Shown here piece by piece: positions 23,001-38,000 of a stretch of 64,000 bases of DNA. The stretch comes from Macrosoma leucophasiata (taxonomy: Eukaryota > Arthropoda > Insecta > Lepidoptera > Hedylidae). Where the stretch lies: the NCBI GenBank assembly GCA_036365455.1, contig JAWQUS010000010.1, forward strand, positions 13,400,501-13,464,500, read 5' to 3'. Under the pieces are notes generated by a model. That model had not been told where the DNA came from, searched no databases, and worked only from the letters and a program-made list of their open reading frames with translations. Positions within the stretch are counted from its first letter, which is position 1; each line of letters opens with the position of its first letter. A program made the position numbers and the translations under genes.

Positions 23001-26000
23001 CTCCTTCTTCTTAGTCCACTGGTAGGGATGAAAGAAAAATACATTTTCCCTCCACGAGTGACGGAGTGTAGATGCGTTTGTACGCATCGCAACTCGCAAG
23101 TAATCGTTAATGCACCTCTCGTTCGGAAAGGTGAATGTACCTAATTGTTATGCACAATGAAATCGCAGGAGAAATCACAGCCTTGTGGAACACCAGCGTT
23201 AGTAATATTGCGACTGTTAGATAATCGTCAAAGTTTATGTAGTACATAGTAGCTACCTAGATACCTCACTTCTTCAAGGTTCGCACACCGCACAACAACG
23301 TCATTTTGACTTAAAAGTGTCCCACTTTTAATACAAATTTAGTTTCATTGATTCACTAGATGGGTCAAAAAGTCAAAAGTCAAACACATTTTGAAATACA
23401 AAAGTAAAATGACATAAAAGTTTGAGACGTCTATGAAATAAAATATTTTTTGAAGATTTGTGAATCTCGCCCTGCTAGTAAGGGAGACCAAGAGAGGGGA
23501 TTTTTGGATTTTCTACTCGAGCGCGTCAAATTAAGATACGCGGGCTCGCTTTGCTTGCCTTGCCTATCCTAGCTTGTAAATCAAAGTAAAGTCGTGGACT
23601 GGGTCTGTGAAACAAAATTTCGACGATACAGTTGTCACGGGTAAACTTTATACCTATTTGGGAATTTCCGACAAAAATTTTGTGCCACGAAAGGAGAATG
23701 ATACTATTCCATACATTTCAGGTGTTAACACTGTCAACACTACAAATTATTTCATTTTCAAATAACTATAAAATAAATAATTTGAAATTCGGGCATTTTT
23801 TGAATTGCCAGTAATTGAAGTACCTAACCTATATGTATAATATATTATTACTAGCTGTCCCGGTAAACTTCGTAACGCCCTAGAAAAAAAAAAAACAAAA
23901 ATGTTTCGAAAAGTAGATGTTGGCCGATTCTCAGACCTACCCAATATGCTCACAAAATTTCATGAATATCGGTCCAGCCGTTTCAGAGAAAAGTACGGTA
24001 ACTAACATTGTGACATACAAATTTTATATAGGTATAAGATGATCAAGTAAAAGTTGGGTTAGATTGCTAATTGTCGACTAGGTATATTACAAAATGTATA
24101 ATATCCAGTAATGATTTTGTATTCCCAAAATTATCCGTCTCCTTTTCAGTACTTATTAAGCATTCGTCAAATAAATAGTATGAATATCTATAAATATATC
24201 AAATTTATTCAATAAAGCATACCTAAATATTATATAAACATGAGTAACTAAACTATTTTTTGTATGCATCGTAATAACTAACACTGTTTGGCCTTGCCCA
24301 AAGGTGCGTTTACAAAAGTTGCGTTCGTGTGTTCATGAGTCATGTAGGTATGCAATTAACATTTTTGTAATTATCTGTAGGTAGAGTCGGCGTACTGCTG
24401 CGAGATCTAACATCCGCCTAATTGTTTTCCTAATTGAGGGGAACCGATTCATGATTAGTTTAACGCTGATATGCTGATTGTTAGAATTCGGTCAATGTTC
24501 GCTTGTTGCTTTATTCGTGATCATTGCTTTTTTTTTCCAAAAAAATATAGGTATTGGTTTTTAGATTTCTAAATAATACTTATCCTTACTTGTGTCGTTT
24601 AATCAGTTACTTTCATATATTTGTAATATTTCTTGATATTTTTAATGACAAATTTTACTTAATTACTGTACTTAAAGGTTACCTAATCAAATGCGATTGT
24701 AATATATATACATATACGTTGCCAAACATACTCGTACTTAGATACGTTTATCATAGTAATTAGGTACTAATTCTCCCATTTTACAAAATTTCAAGGAATC
24801 CTATTTTTTAAATGATTGGATTTGGATTGCACAATACATGTTTTAATTTTTGGGTCGTGTATGGCCAAATATTTATAACATAATTAAAGTCGCGTTTTAT
24901 AGGACTATACTAACTGCAACAATTGGAATGACCCAATTTTTGGAGTGCACCTAATAACGATAATAGAACTTACTAACTTGTTAAGGTATATCTTTATGTT
25001 CAATTCGGATTACGTAGTTACTGTAGTAGATAGGTAGTATACGAGTTCCGTTGTTTTTCCAGCATGATGCCCGGAGGCTAATTCCACAAGAAAGATTTTC
25101 GTACTCCTTACTATTGTCCAACTAACGATTCGTGACATGCCGGTGTCGCCAGTGTATCCGCAATCGGCCATGGAGTGGTTGATCGCGCCACTCCATGGCC
25201 AAATATTGCATTGTTCAGTAAAGAGTGGCTGAACGTGCGATTCAACAATAGCCGATAGTGTTAATATACCTACGCAAAAAATTGGTCTCGAATACCCAGA
25301 TATTTACGTCTATTTCTTATCTACGTTAAAGTTACGCATCTTAGTAGGAGGTTGGAGGCATCCACCCAACAGGGAGCAAGGTAGGTACCTATCTTATCTG
25401 ACGATCGATCTCAGAATCATCTCTTGGACTTAATAGTAGGGAATTATTAAGTATGTAATAATTCCCTACTATTATGCTTTAAGCTCACAGAGTATTACAA
25501 GCTTAAAGAAGATCCATATGCGTTCGTGGAAATACAAGAGACCTCGGTTGGGGTTCAACACACTGAGTAGACCCCAGATGAGGTGGAAAGATGACATCGA
25601 GATGATAGCGGGCAAGAACTGAATGTAGACTGCCTGAGGGAGTTCGCAACGTAGAAGTGCAGGAAATTAAAGGTAGGCCTATACCTAATTGGTTGAAGAA
25701 GGCAATAACAACAATAACCATATAACTAATGAACTAAAGTCTTGAATGATGATGATTCTGACGGCTACGTAGTGTAGCTATTCGCCAAAATTATTCATTG
25801 GTTTATGTAGCTAGGGAGAGGCGGCGCAAGGCGTGTTCGGTATGGGGCACTGTCCAAAGTCTCGCAATGAAGAGGGAGGTCATTTACGTCTTGGTAACAA
25901 AGTACCTACCTATCAGACAGATAGCAGCACTCCTGCTTAAAAATCCCGTATTCAGTTGCCAGAAAGTAGACCGCCTTATATTATATTACCTATTATGGCC

Positions 26001-29000
26001 TCGCGTAAGTCGTGGCTTAATACATTTATTAGATACCTACAACTGAATATGATGCCCATGTGGTCAAGCTGCTAGTTCCCTGATAGCACCCCTGCTTAAA
26101 CATAAGCAGGTTTAAGTCTCGCATCGCTACTGTAGCTAGATTACACACGGAGACAGACTAACATAAAATTGCTTCATATTCGATAGTTTCTGAGCAATTT
26201 ATGTGCGTAATAAACTCCCAAATGTAAATATACTGCTGACTGTGTTACGATTTTTAGGATACCTTCTATGTGTGTAGTTTATAGGGTTTCTGCTCGAGAC
26301 TTCTCGAACTCGAGACAACTCGAGAGTTTCGCCTTCATTCGAGACGTGAATACGAAATAAGGACTAAAGTCAGGCTCGCCATTTTACCGCTTTTTCCTGC
26401 TCAGATTGGCCGGTGAAACTCACAATTGGCACAATGTAGTAAGTGCACAAAAAAAAAAAATTGAAAAGGTCTGATGCAAGTGCATTAGTCCGACACCTGC
26501 AAAGCGTTCATAAAATAACTTTGAAAACTGAGTCACAGGCTGTGAAGCATCCTGTGACTCAGTTCAATCGCTGATAATGAAGATGAACAGCCTCCGAAAT
26601 AAAAGAAATCTAAGCCAATGACTCAACAACAACTTTAAACTTTGCACAACGCCAGAAGACCCCCGGGGAAATTGTATCAGGTTTAGCTGCAAAAGATGGT
26701 CTCACCATTCGACAAATCACAAGAATTGAAATTTATAAGAGAATCAATTCTGAGTAGAGGATTTAAGTTTCTAACTTGTAGTGCAAAGTATTTTACAATA
26801 AAAGAATTCTGATTTTAAATTGTTTTTCATTTTATTTTCAGTTTGATTTACAATTTCTTACGAAAGACTCGAGAGTCGAGACAACTCCAGAAATTGGAGT
26901 CGAGAATTCTCGAAACTCGAGAAAAAAAATGAGGCGAGAAACCAGTAACCATAGTAGTTTAGTACATCTACTTCCATGTTACTGCGTTGACCCATTTTAT
27001 CCCGAGTTTCCATAACTTTATTGGAAAGTTAGTGCTTACATTCCGTACACGTGAAAGATTGCGTCTCGAAATAGTATCTAACATCAATGCAATCTTTTAG
27101 TGACCTTATCTTGTTACACTCGAGTGCCACTGAGAGCGAAAAAATATTTTAAAAAAGATCGTGTTTCGGACACATTAGCCATGTTTCGTACCAAAAAAAT
27201 ATTTAGTACACAGCAATATGGTCCTGTACCGCAACAGTGGAAATGTTGTGTTTTTGAACTTCGCAGTCAACGTGTTAAGGACTAGCTGTGCCCGCGACTT
27301 CGTCCGTGTGAGAATTTATGATTGTTCAGTATCTACCCGAACAAAGTCGTGGGCGCAGTTAGTATAAAAGAAGCCTAAGATACTCCTTATTACTTAAGCT
27401 GCCAGTGAAAGTCCCGTCAAAATCGGTCTAGCTGTTCCTGAGATTAGCGGGGACAAACAGACAGACAGACAAAAATGGTAAAAAATGTTGTTTTGGCATA
27501 TGCCCCGTGTATACATAATATGCGTTTAGTAAAAAGCGGTTATTTTTATATTACAAACAGACACTCCAATTTTATTTATTTGTATGTGTGCATAAATCAT
27601 AATAAAAGATTAGACATTATTACAAGTCAACTCCATTCGTAAATACTATAGCCAACTTTCAGAAAACATATCTTTTATGTGGATAAAAGCACACATCAAC
27701 ATATTAGGCAACGAAGAAGCCGACAGCGCGACAAAGGACGCTGCGTGTCTACATAAAGCCTCTGATTTCAAGGAGTTTCCGATAAGCTTTATGAAGCATA
27801 TACTAAAAGATGAAACTGCATTATCAAGTAGAAGTGATTTGATTTGAATGAAAAATGAAATGTTTCCAGTGGTATTAACCAAAGACATTAGAATATCTTT
27901 CGTATTAACCTTGTAATCGTGAGCGCAGGCTTGCTCATATTAGGTAGGTACCTACTTAAATTACACTTCTTTCCCGGGACACTTCCCAAGAACGTTAAGT
28001 TGAAGGATTATGACGAAATGAATCCTGCAACCTGTGAAAAATATATTGGCTCGTCTATGGCTCTCTAAAAGCAACGTGTACAGTGTTTTTAAATCCACTA
28101 CAGATAACGATTATGTATTACCTCTATCATTTATACCTAGGGCGACATATTATGAATAGGTATGATGTCAGTGAATTTTTCTTTTAGTAGAAGTTGTTTA
28201 TTACTTCCCACTTTCGTTATTTTTTACAAGGTGGTCCAGTGGCGTGTGACGACCGTTTAATCCTAGGGTCGCAGGTTCGATTCCCGCACCGACCGATGCA
28301 AATACCTATTTGTATGGTCAACAGATAATTTTTTCGGGTAGGTATGTATGTTACAACATTACCCACCATACATTTATGAATCATTGATATAACTTTAATT
28401 ACTTTAAAAACAATTTTAAGCCTTGCAGTTATCGAAAAACAGCTCTTAACTCTTTGTAGTGTATTTTGCTATCGGATCTTATCAAATGCACAACTGAGTG
28501 GTGCATTTGATAACTACTGAAATGTCTATTTCCTTTGTAGGAGTCGTTAATTTAAGATAGTATTTTTCTTTTAATTTCGATTTCGATTCGATTTCTCTCC
28601 TCTTCCATTGGTGAGATATGGTGGGACCTCCCTTGGCCCCGAAATTCAGGCTAAGTAGATAGTATAAAAATTACCTTACAGTAATCAAATGTGAGATGAA
28701 ATATTTTTGTCCATTCTGTCGTGACTTTCTTTATGAGATATGGCTCATTCAGATTTGATGAGTTTTAGTGGATATTTTAAAGTAGGTACTTACTTATTTG
28801 GGATCCCATGTCCCAGAGAAACAAAAACAAAGGTTTTTTTTATGTAACAAGGGTGGCAAGCAAGCATGCAGTTCACTTAGATGTACTCGTATACGTACTA
28901 CAGCCTATAGAAATCTACACAAAAACCAGAAATAAAAAAACAGATGCGTAGCCACTCCTGAGACCTCAGTTATTTATTATGTCTCTACCAACGGATATTT

Positions 29001-32000
29001 GAAACAAGACTCGTATTAGATGAACCTTTTATAATGAATGTGGCAAGTGACAGTGAATGCGAAAGTGATTCGGATAGTGACAGTTGTGGAATTGACGGAG
29101 TATGTCCTCTTGACCAGGTTAATATTGCTTCACATTCATCAAAAATGACTGATCACAATTATTGTAAACCTGGTTTCCAATAAATTTTAAAAACAATCAA
29201 TTTGTTTTTATTAACGTACATTTACCATGCTGTAGCCACTATCGCTATAATCTAGACAGGCTTTAGCATAATAACTTAAAGAAACACATATTTTTTTACT
29301 CATTTAAAACTTACCCAACATTCCTTTCATCCGAATTTTAAGCAAAACAAAATTAACTAGCAACACCGATACGACGGTGACGACATCCTTCATTTCAGAG
29401 ATAAGTTGGTGGCACTGTACGTTTTCTTAAGACTGTCCTAGTGGCTAATACCAACGAATAAAGAATCTTCTTCTTTTACGAGCGCAATCTAATATAGAAT
29501 CCCCCTTTCTGGAGAGTAATTTTTTAGGCGATCCGGTAAATATAATCTTGTCTATCCCAATGTTAATAAAGCTTAAGCCTAACGTTAGCGGATTACCGTT
29601 AATTGGTTTAGGCTCAGTTTTACTAATAGTCGGTGTTTTTTTATTAGCTAGTGATAGTCTTATCTGTCTAATAACCTTATTTATAAAAGCAGATTAAAAA
29701 CAATTTCTATTGAAGTAAAAATAGAAATCTTTAAAAATTATCGACGATTTGAGAACCTTCTCCTTTATTTAAAGCCAACTGTCCCCAACTCCTACTTTAG
29801 GTAAAATTCAGTTATAGTAATTGTATCAACAATGAAACACAAAAACTAGTCACGATGTCATATTCCACGAGCTTAATTTCTAACAAAAACGCACACTCAA
29901 TGCTGTTATTTAAATAGGAACGACAATAATTGGAAAAATCTCCTAGCAAAAAAACTTACTTTTGGTCTTCCAAACACAATAGGGTCTTTTAAAAACAGCT
30001 AAAGCGCGCGGAGTACGCAACATTGAGGTTCGTGTAAAGAACGGTCGTCCGCTTCGTTTTCCTCCTTCGACCCCTTACTGCCCCGCCAACGGCTTGCAAG
30101 ATATTCGTGTTGTTTCAACCATTCAACCGTCCTTTGTTTCATCCGTACCCAGTCTCCCCTAAGGCGTGAAAGAGATAACGCTCTACGGACCTGAAATAAG
30201 CTGAAGTCATGTGTAATATTTCTTGTTAGTTTTGATTGTCCTAAAACTTTATTTTATTGTTTTAATTTACTTTTTTTAATTTCAGGTCAAAGTTTTCCCC
30301 GGCGAGAGTAAATTCGAAAGTAGTCTTCAAGAAAGTTCATGGCCTGTATGGAACGAGGATTTTAAATTCCAATTAAAACCAAAAGAAGCGAAGTCTCCGT
30401 CTGATAAAATAGACCTACAGAGCCAACTTGCCGGGCACTTTTTATCTCTAACCATTTACGCCGTATTGGAGGCGCCGAAATATGAATTAGAAAAGAAAAA
30501 AAACGCAAAGACATTAGATTCTAAAAAGAATCCCAAATTGTCCGAAGACGATGATTCCAAAACTAAAGGAGGTTTTCTTGAAAAAACATTCAGCAGTTTT
30601 AAATCAACAAAATCAGAGGCCTCTCAAAAATCTATTTTAGAGAAACGAAGAACTGTCGGAGCGGCTACTTGGAATTTCGATTCGAAGTTATTTCAAAACG
30701 ATCTTAAGAATGGTTTGATTGGGACTCCAGATATTTGGAGGCCGATTAATGCAATCGCTAGCGGGCTCAATACGGCTGATTCAAGGGTGAGTAAAAATTA
30801 CAGAATCCTTTGTATATCAATGCAGTATCCATAATGTTGGATACTGTAATATTGCACATCGAACTTAGGAAAAAAACTTCGGCTTATTTCGAGTCTGTAG
30901 AGCATTATTTCTTTCGCATCTTACCTATGCGTATATTATATATTTTCCGCCTATGCTATGTGACGCTTGTCGACCATTTAGATCGAGTTTTGACCGGACT
31001 ATCCACAGAACAGTTGTTTTTTATGTTCTGTGGGACTATCAGCTTACGTAGGCAGCTAGGTAGTATGCAGCAGAGATAACGCTCGCTCTTCGAAGTCGAA
31101 ACTAGCCGATTGTCTCTTTCGTAGACTCGATGTGCAATATTTCTAGTTGAATACATTTATTTTAATTTGATTGAGTTGAAATACACCTAACTTTGTTGTG
31201 TTGTTAGAATTCAAAACGATCTAACTAAAAAGACAAAGGGTAATAATTTTTACAATTTGTCTTTTGGAATTTGAATAAAGTTAACGAACTGGTGAATAAC
31301 TTCAAATGTCGAGGGTTAATATTACAGCCATAACAAACATTTTATTACTTCTCGTCTCAGAGGAGGACAAAATGACATCGTCTTCATTTTCTAAAATATG
31401 ACATCATCGTCAATTTGATGTAATTACGATAACAATTTTATGGGCAACACGCATCATATTATATTTAGCTTCGTATGTTTTAGATCAGCAAATTACTCGA
31501 TTCATACATTTTATTGAGAGTAATCAATTCCAGTCCATGAAAATACAGCGTTTAAATCAATGACCATTAATTACCATCATAATAAATGTGTTATGATGTG
31601 ATTCACTCCCTGTAGGCATGGTTGGGGCTTTTAAATAGTCTTACGTCTTCACATTAGGCGTCCGTGTCGACAATAGAATAGTTTTGACCTCGACCGATCC
31701 CAGTTAGTATGTAGCCTATTATCGCGGTGACGTAAGATAATAGCCTTGATTCATCTTTTTTACGATTTGTATATTGTTATCGCAATTACATCAAAAAATT
31801 GATAACCTAGACCTTATGGAAAGATGGAAAGATACTAGAGAGCATTATTTTTGGACGTATGTACCTATTAACCATTATCGTGGGGTTTTCGAACACACAT
31901 TCTTCTCGCTGTGTGCTTGCCGCCGTTTCTGTCCTTGCCGCCGTTTCTGTCCAAAGAGAATAAGTATATAACAACTTTCTATCGTTTAACAGCTTCGGTC

Positions 32001-35000
32001 ACGAGCGATTAAAATATGTGCAGAGTGCCTAGTGCGAGATTTCCTACCGCGATTTACGATCGCGATCGCGTGAGAGTAAACGCAGATTTGTTTGCGCAAA
32101 TCTGCGTTTACTCTTACGCGATCGCGATCGAAAATCGTAACTTGGAAGTTACGATTTATCGAAAATCGCGGTCGGAAATCTCGCACTAGGCACTCAGTTC
32201 CTTTTGACTTTTATACTGTGCAACGAAATTGGCTCAGTGCAGTGGTCGATTGAGATTGGTTCCAAAACATACTTAATTCTCTTAATTAAGGTGGATACCT
32301 ACTGAGGTCGATGCCCGTGACGTCAATTACTTTCCCCTTATTGGGGTTGAAAAGTTTGAACAAAACGATCCGTCTTTGTGTAATGATTTTTTGTTCTTTT
32401 AAAGTTTAGAATAGAAAAGAAATTAAGTGGCAAAAATGTAGGTAGGTACGATACGCCTGTCAAATTAAAATGTGTTTTTTTTATCCGAATGCCAATCAAA
32501 GGTTAAGTTTCTCGCGTAGGTATACCTAAGTAGGTAATCCGCGAACATCAATAGATAGAAGAATACTTACCTAGTACTAATATCAAAAGCTAAAGTAAGT
32601 ATTCTCTTTAGCGGAAATTCAAAAATGTATTTTATCATACAAAGTAAAAGAGTAGATTGTCATTTGAATGTACTCGTATGGTCTAAGTACTTATAATAAT
32701 AAATAATAATCCTTGTTGTATTGTTAGTTAAAATGTCGTGTGAATCCAAGAAAAAAAATATTCAAAGCCAATGGGTAATAAAAATTAGGTATATGTATTT
32801 ATAATAGAGAATGTAAAATCGATATAAATATCGATGTAGTTATGTATAATAGATAGATATCTAAGTAGTACCTACCAGGGCTTATTATTAATGCAAGACC
32901 ATAGCTTAGCGCATCGGTGCTCCAAGGTAACATCCATATAATTGATACCTAGATGACTACTTGCGGTGAAAATAGCAGTATCAAGCAAGTAATATATCAA
33001 CCTTTCTAACCTTATGTTTTAAATGGACATTGGGCATTTTGTTCGGACCGATGACCCAACTAGCGTTCAGTTATGAAAATAGTTAGTGTTTGTTAACGAC
33101 CATGAATACTATCCAATGAAATGAGTCGCATAGCTCAAAAGCATGGGAAACCTGTTTTATTAGCAAAGGAATGTTTCTTTTTAAATTGATAAAGTGTTGT
33201 TTGTTCTTCAATGAGAAGTAAAACACTTTTTATTCAACAAAATCTTTATCAATCGAAACATCGTCTAAAACTTTGCTGGTGCGACCATTCTTTCTTGATG
33301 CCTTGCTTAACACGTTCGTTTTCTTTAGACTGTGCTTACGATAAAGAGTAGATTACACTCGCGACATACGCGCAACTTCCAACTGTACGGTGGCCGTGTA
33401 TGCACGGCAATACTTTTGTCTTCCAATTGCAATGGGATCAATTATAATATAAGTACTTATGTATAATATTGTTTCATCCGCACATGGCGTGACTGGATTC
33501 GGTTTCTTATCAATATTTTGTTTTGGACCATTTAATTATGAAAATTTACTTTTGCGTAGAAGCGCAAATTTTTTTCCCCCATGCATTTGGATCAAAATAA
33601 AAACATTACGTGTAAAGCTAATCCTAAACCTTTAAAAAATCCTATTTCAATACTGTTCGTGACCGGGATTACCGGTACTTTCTACAATACATTTATCATC
33701 TAAATCTTTAAAATGATTAGTATTTACCTATTTACGATAGAGCTCCGAACGTAATCCATTCCTCGCTAAATGTTAGAGCTCAGCTCTACCGTGTTCCACT
33801 TATATGGATTGGATAGTGTAGGTGCGTGCTGCATATTTAGTACTATTTAGTTTAGATATCTGTTATTTACCGGTGCAAAGAAAAATAAATCATTAATTTA
33901 CTTTTTGGTTTCTGGACTAGCAATTTATTGTGAATTTTTAATTTTTTTTGTGCATTGAATGAAATAGTATCGTGAAATAGTAGAGATATCTACATAAAAA
34001 TATATGCCCAATTTAATCATATACACGTAACACGTGCAAGTGAATGTAAAGATCATGGTTGTGAAGAAAATAGTAATTCAGAGGTCGCGGGTTCAAATCC
34101 CGTCCGAAGTTTTTTTTTGCTACAAGATTCACACAGCCAAAAATAGTTTATATAAACAATATTTTCTAGTAGGAAGGTGTTTTTTGTGTTCCACCATTAA
34201 CTGTTATTCCCTATATTTCTTCTGTTGTTAATTTGTTACTTTTTCTTCTAACCTAAAGTTCAAATCGGAACTTATTTCTTTTTATACATTTTTGCCTATA
34301 ATACTTTTAGCGGGAGAACAAGAAAGGACAGCTGGAGGTAATGTTGTTGTATACGGCGAGTGAGGACGGACTGAACGATACGGTGCAGTTGACAGTGAAC
34401 AGGCTCCGCTGCAGCGTCCAAACTATGCAGGAACAGGAACAATTTAAAGGTAAACAATCTAAAATTACTATCTCCTTAGGTATCGATATATGAGGTTTTT
34501 GAAGTGAATGTGCGCAAAAAATATTTAGCTTAGCCCTACTTAGCCAATTTTAGCCTGTATCTTAACTTTGTAGGTAGTAGGTAATAAGTAATAATCGATT
34601 TGTAATTGTAAAGAATCATGGCAAGTTTCATACATTGATTTGTACGAAAAAAGTTAGAAAAAGGTACAAAGTAAAACGGATTAGAACGGCCCTGTAATTT
34701 CAGGCACAGAGGCCATAACACCTTAGGCCTCAGGAGTGGCAGCGCATCTGCATTTTGACCTCTGGTCATTGTGTGGGTGTCTATAGGCTGCAGTCATCAC
34801 TTAACATCAATGTAAACTGCATGCTTGTTTGCCACTTTTATTACATAAAAAAAAAAAAAAAAAAAAAAAATATCTAGGGAACCTAAAGAACATTTTCTGA
34901 TATGTAAATTATTTTTAAATCACCGGAATAAAAATCATCTTTCCTAACAGCAGTAGACAATACAAAAGTTCAATTTCAAACTTTTTATTCCGGAGAGTAA

Positions 35001-38000
35001 AAAATATTTGAAGTATCAGGAAATGTTGTTTGGGTTCCCTGGATAATATTTCCATGCTGTTTTACCGTGTACCTTTTTTCATTTTTTCTGTACAAATCTT
35101 GCCATGATCCTTTCTGGTGCACAGTAGAGAATATAGTACCTACATCTTTTTCGTTAAGTTTTAAGAGTCGACCTATAATCTTACAGACTCAAGCCAACCT
35201 CACCTGCTCCTGGTGCACTCTGCTGTGCTGATACACAAACGTGGTTCTGGCGAACCGTCTGCCAACACGCACTGGACCAGCGTGGTAGACTATGGTCCGA
35301 ACCCCCGAATTATGACTAGTACGAACGAAGTTTTGCCCAGCAGTGGGACAGTTAAACTATATAAAAAAAAATTGCTCATCATTATTTTTACGAAGCGCGC
35401 ATGGCCCCGCGGCTGGTGTAGATCGTAAGTGATCTACTCGGTTAAGCGATACGGGTGCGGTCGGGTGTGTGACGGGTGTGACTGCTAATGATAAATTAGA
35501 ATGCGCGTTGCCGTGCTTTGGATGTTACACGGGCACGTTAAGCCGTCGCGTCGGTCCCGTTGCTATTGATAGATAGCAGTCGTTAAAACCTTGTCGGAGA
35601 TGGGCGGTTTGAAAACATCCGACAATGAGTTGGCCACTAACCCGTATCTCCACCAACCCGCATTGGAACAGCGAAGTGGAGTAAGCTCCAGCCCTCCCCC
35701 CAAAAAGAGGAGATACTCGCGCCCAGCAGTGGGACGTTTTAAGGGTTGCCATTATTGTTATATTATTATTTTGACATCAATTATCTATGGAAATGTGCTC
35801 TTTCATATAATATTTATATCATTATTATTCTGCGGAAATATTTTCAGTACCTAACATAATTTTATTTTAATGTCTGCAGCTAACATCCCCTTCGCCGCCA
35901 TTGATCCATTTTTTAATCCGCCACCATAAATCATGTTGCAGAATGAATTTGCTTGGAAGAGATATCCTTTGGATAACACCCCAGCCGGGTCAAAGGTGCC
36001 TACATATTTCAAAAGCGCGTAAAAGGAAAATAACCGAGCTTTACACAGTACCAAGGTACTGTGTAAATTAAAACTGTAGCGCACATGTAAAAAGTATCAA
36101 TTTCCTGATTGAAATAGAAGATGGTGTCGATATCCATAAGAATGATTATTGCGATCAATATAAATTGAAACCTTTTTTATTAACAGACGGTAGAGATGCA
36201 ATGGCGGAGCTTGTGGGCGTAGTAGGAGCTAGCAGAGAATATGTAATAATACTACGTAAATGGATTAATTAGCGTTCGCATTAATTGATAGCATACTAAT
36301 GCTGTATTAGCATTTCACAAATCAAATTAAGTTAATTGAAGTTGTGAGATTCTGCGAAGTGTGAAACACTAATTCGCAATTATTTTGTTATTATCTTCGA
36401 TTTGTTTGCATTTAGGATCGTATATTGAATGAATACGTAAGTTTTTTTGATTAATAATAATAATTAGTGTGGCACCCTTTAACATTAATTAATTTGCATA
36501 TTAACAGAAATCATATACTGACTACGACAGGTATCAATTATACCATGTTAGCAAATAGCATAGCAATAGCAATTAGCATGCACTCACGAATTCACTTGCT
36601 TATGAAATTATCGAGAAATAGCATTAATTGCCACGGCTAGTAGGTGCCTAGGAACCACTTGCCGCTAAAGGGTAGTGTTAAGTGTTTTTATTATGAAGGT
36701 AGCAAACAGGCATGCTGTTTACATAGATGATAAGTGACTCTGTTAGCATATATATGTCTACATAAGAACCAGACAAATCACAGATACGTTGTTACTAAGG
36801 CCTAAGTTATTTTGCCTCTGAAAGTACATTTCCACTCAATCGGAACACAATAGTGCTGAACACTACAATTAGTCGGTATAAAGATTAGGCAATGCAATGA
36901 TGCCTACGCCCTCAAGCTGCGACATGTGACCTCAGACCACACCAGTCGCCAAAGATATGATTTATATTTTCTATAGGTATATTGATGTAATAATACTCGG
37001 TTTTTGACCGAGGATTTTTGTGGGTCTTTAATTATTTAATTCAATCAATAGCTGAGCTAACTTTAGAACAATAACAATATCGAAAATATCGCAAAAAAAA
37101 AAAACAACAATAATATATAACTTCTAGCGCACTCTATAAACCTATATAATGTACCTCTACTTACCAAATAGGTAGTAATCGAACAGGGAAAATTAAAATG
37201 CAGAACTATTTATAAAATATTTTCCTGTTGCACGATTTAAATGTGTGTTTGACTTCATATTTAATGACAGTAAAGTGTTTAGTGCTCAGATAAGTGTGCA
37301 TTCACCATTAGTTAACATCGTCTATTTGTAGATCTAATAGGTACAACATTATTAATTAATGCTGCAGTATCCCTGTAAGTGACCAGTGTTTTTGATTACT
37401 TCATTGTTAGTTGAAATTTGTTTCAGTATATTATTGGCGGGAGAAAGAACTACAAACCCATATGCATGCATGCATGGCTATAATTTATGCGTAATTTTTA
37501 TGACGTTCCTTGTATAACAAGAAGTATTTAACTTTTTTTGAGAATTGCCAGAACTTGAAAGATTCAATTACACTTACTTCGGACTTTCTATTCCAATACC
37601 TCAGGCTCACTTAACGGCAACAGCTTAACTAAGGTATAAATGAGTTCACCAAAAACGCCTGACTCAATTAGGCTGGACTGTTGCACTTAAAGTATGATAT
37701 TATCCACCTCATATGTACCCAAATAAGCCCTTTTTAATTCAACCATTTCAACCATAAGTTTTTGTTGTGTCGTCGATCATATAATATCATAATTTCTTCC
37801 GCCAATAAGCCCCTTATTAAACCTGAAACATGTACCTAAGTAATGTGTTGTCTCAAAAGTAAATAAATTAAATTAGTACATACGTGGTAGGTACATACAG
37901 CGAGTATTCACATTAGTACAGCAGTAGTTAGATCACGTAATGCGACTGTTTTATAGTAGGTACCTATCGATAGGAGTTCGTCTACTTAAGGATCAAAGTG

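Larger units (their letters stand above)
20217..30285 (+). other. C2 gene intron 1 (10 kb), repeat-rich
   Basis: Bounded by AAG|gtaact and a ttttttaatttcag acceptor. It carries TAGGTACC-rich simple sequence, a nested TTAA-flanked MITE, SINE S2 copies, a Cys-rich transposon ORF with a fold-back, family D, LINE remnants and a hAT fragment, each listed separately. No independent host gene was recognised. Between listed items, 24160-25160 and 29180-30285 hold nothing I can name apart from a family C-like patch near 30165-30220. Confidence 0.6.
30787..34310 (+). other. C2 gene intron 2
   Basis: Contains a family C repeat (30880-31165), a palindromic MITE (32025-32205), TAGGTACC-rich stretches and a SINE S2-like head (34075-34115). 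31170-32020 and 32210-34060 otherwise show nothing I can name. Confidence 0.55.

Noticed and set aside
35213..35428. 71-codon frame as an exon
   Set aside because: It coincides with the RTE tail and the start of the 5S-headed SINE.
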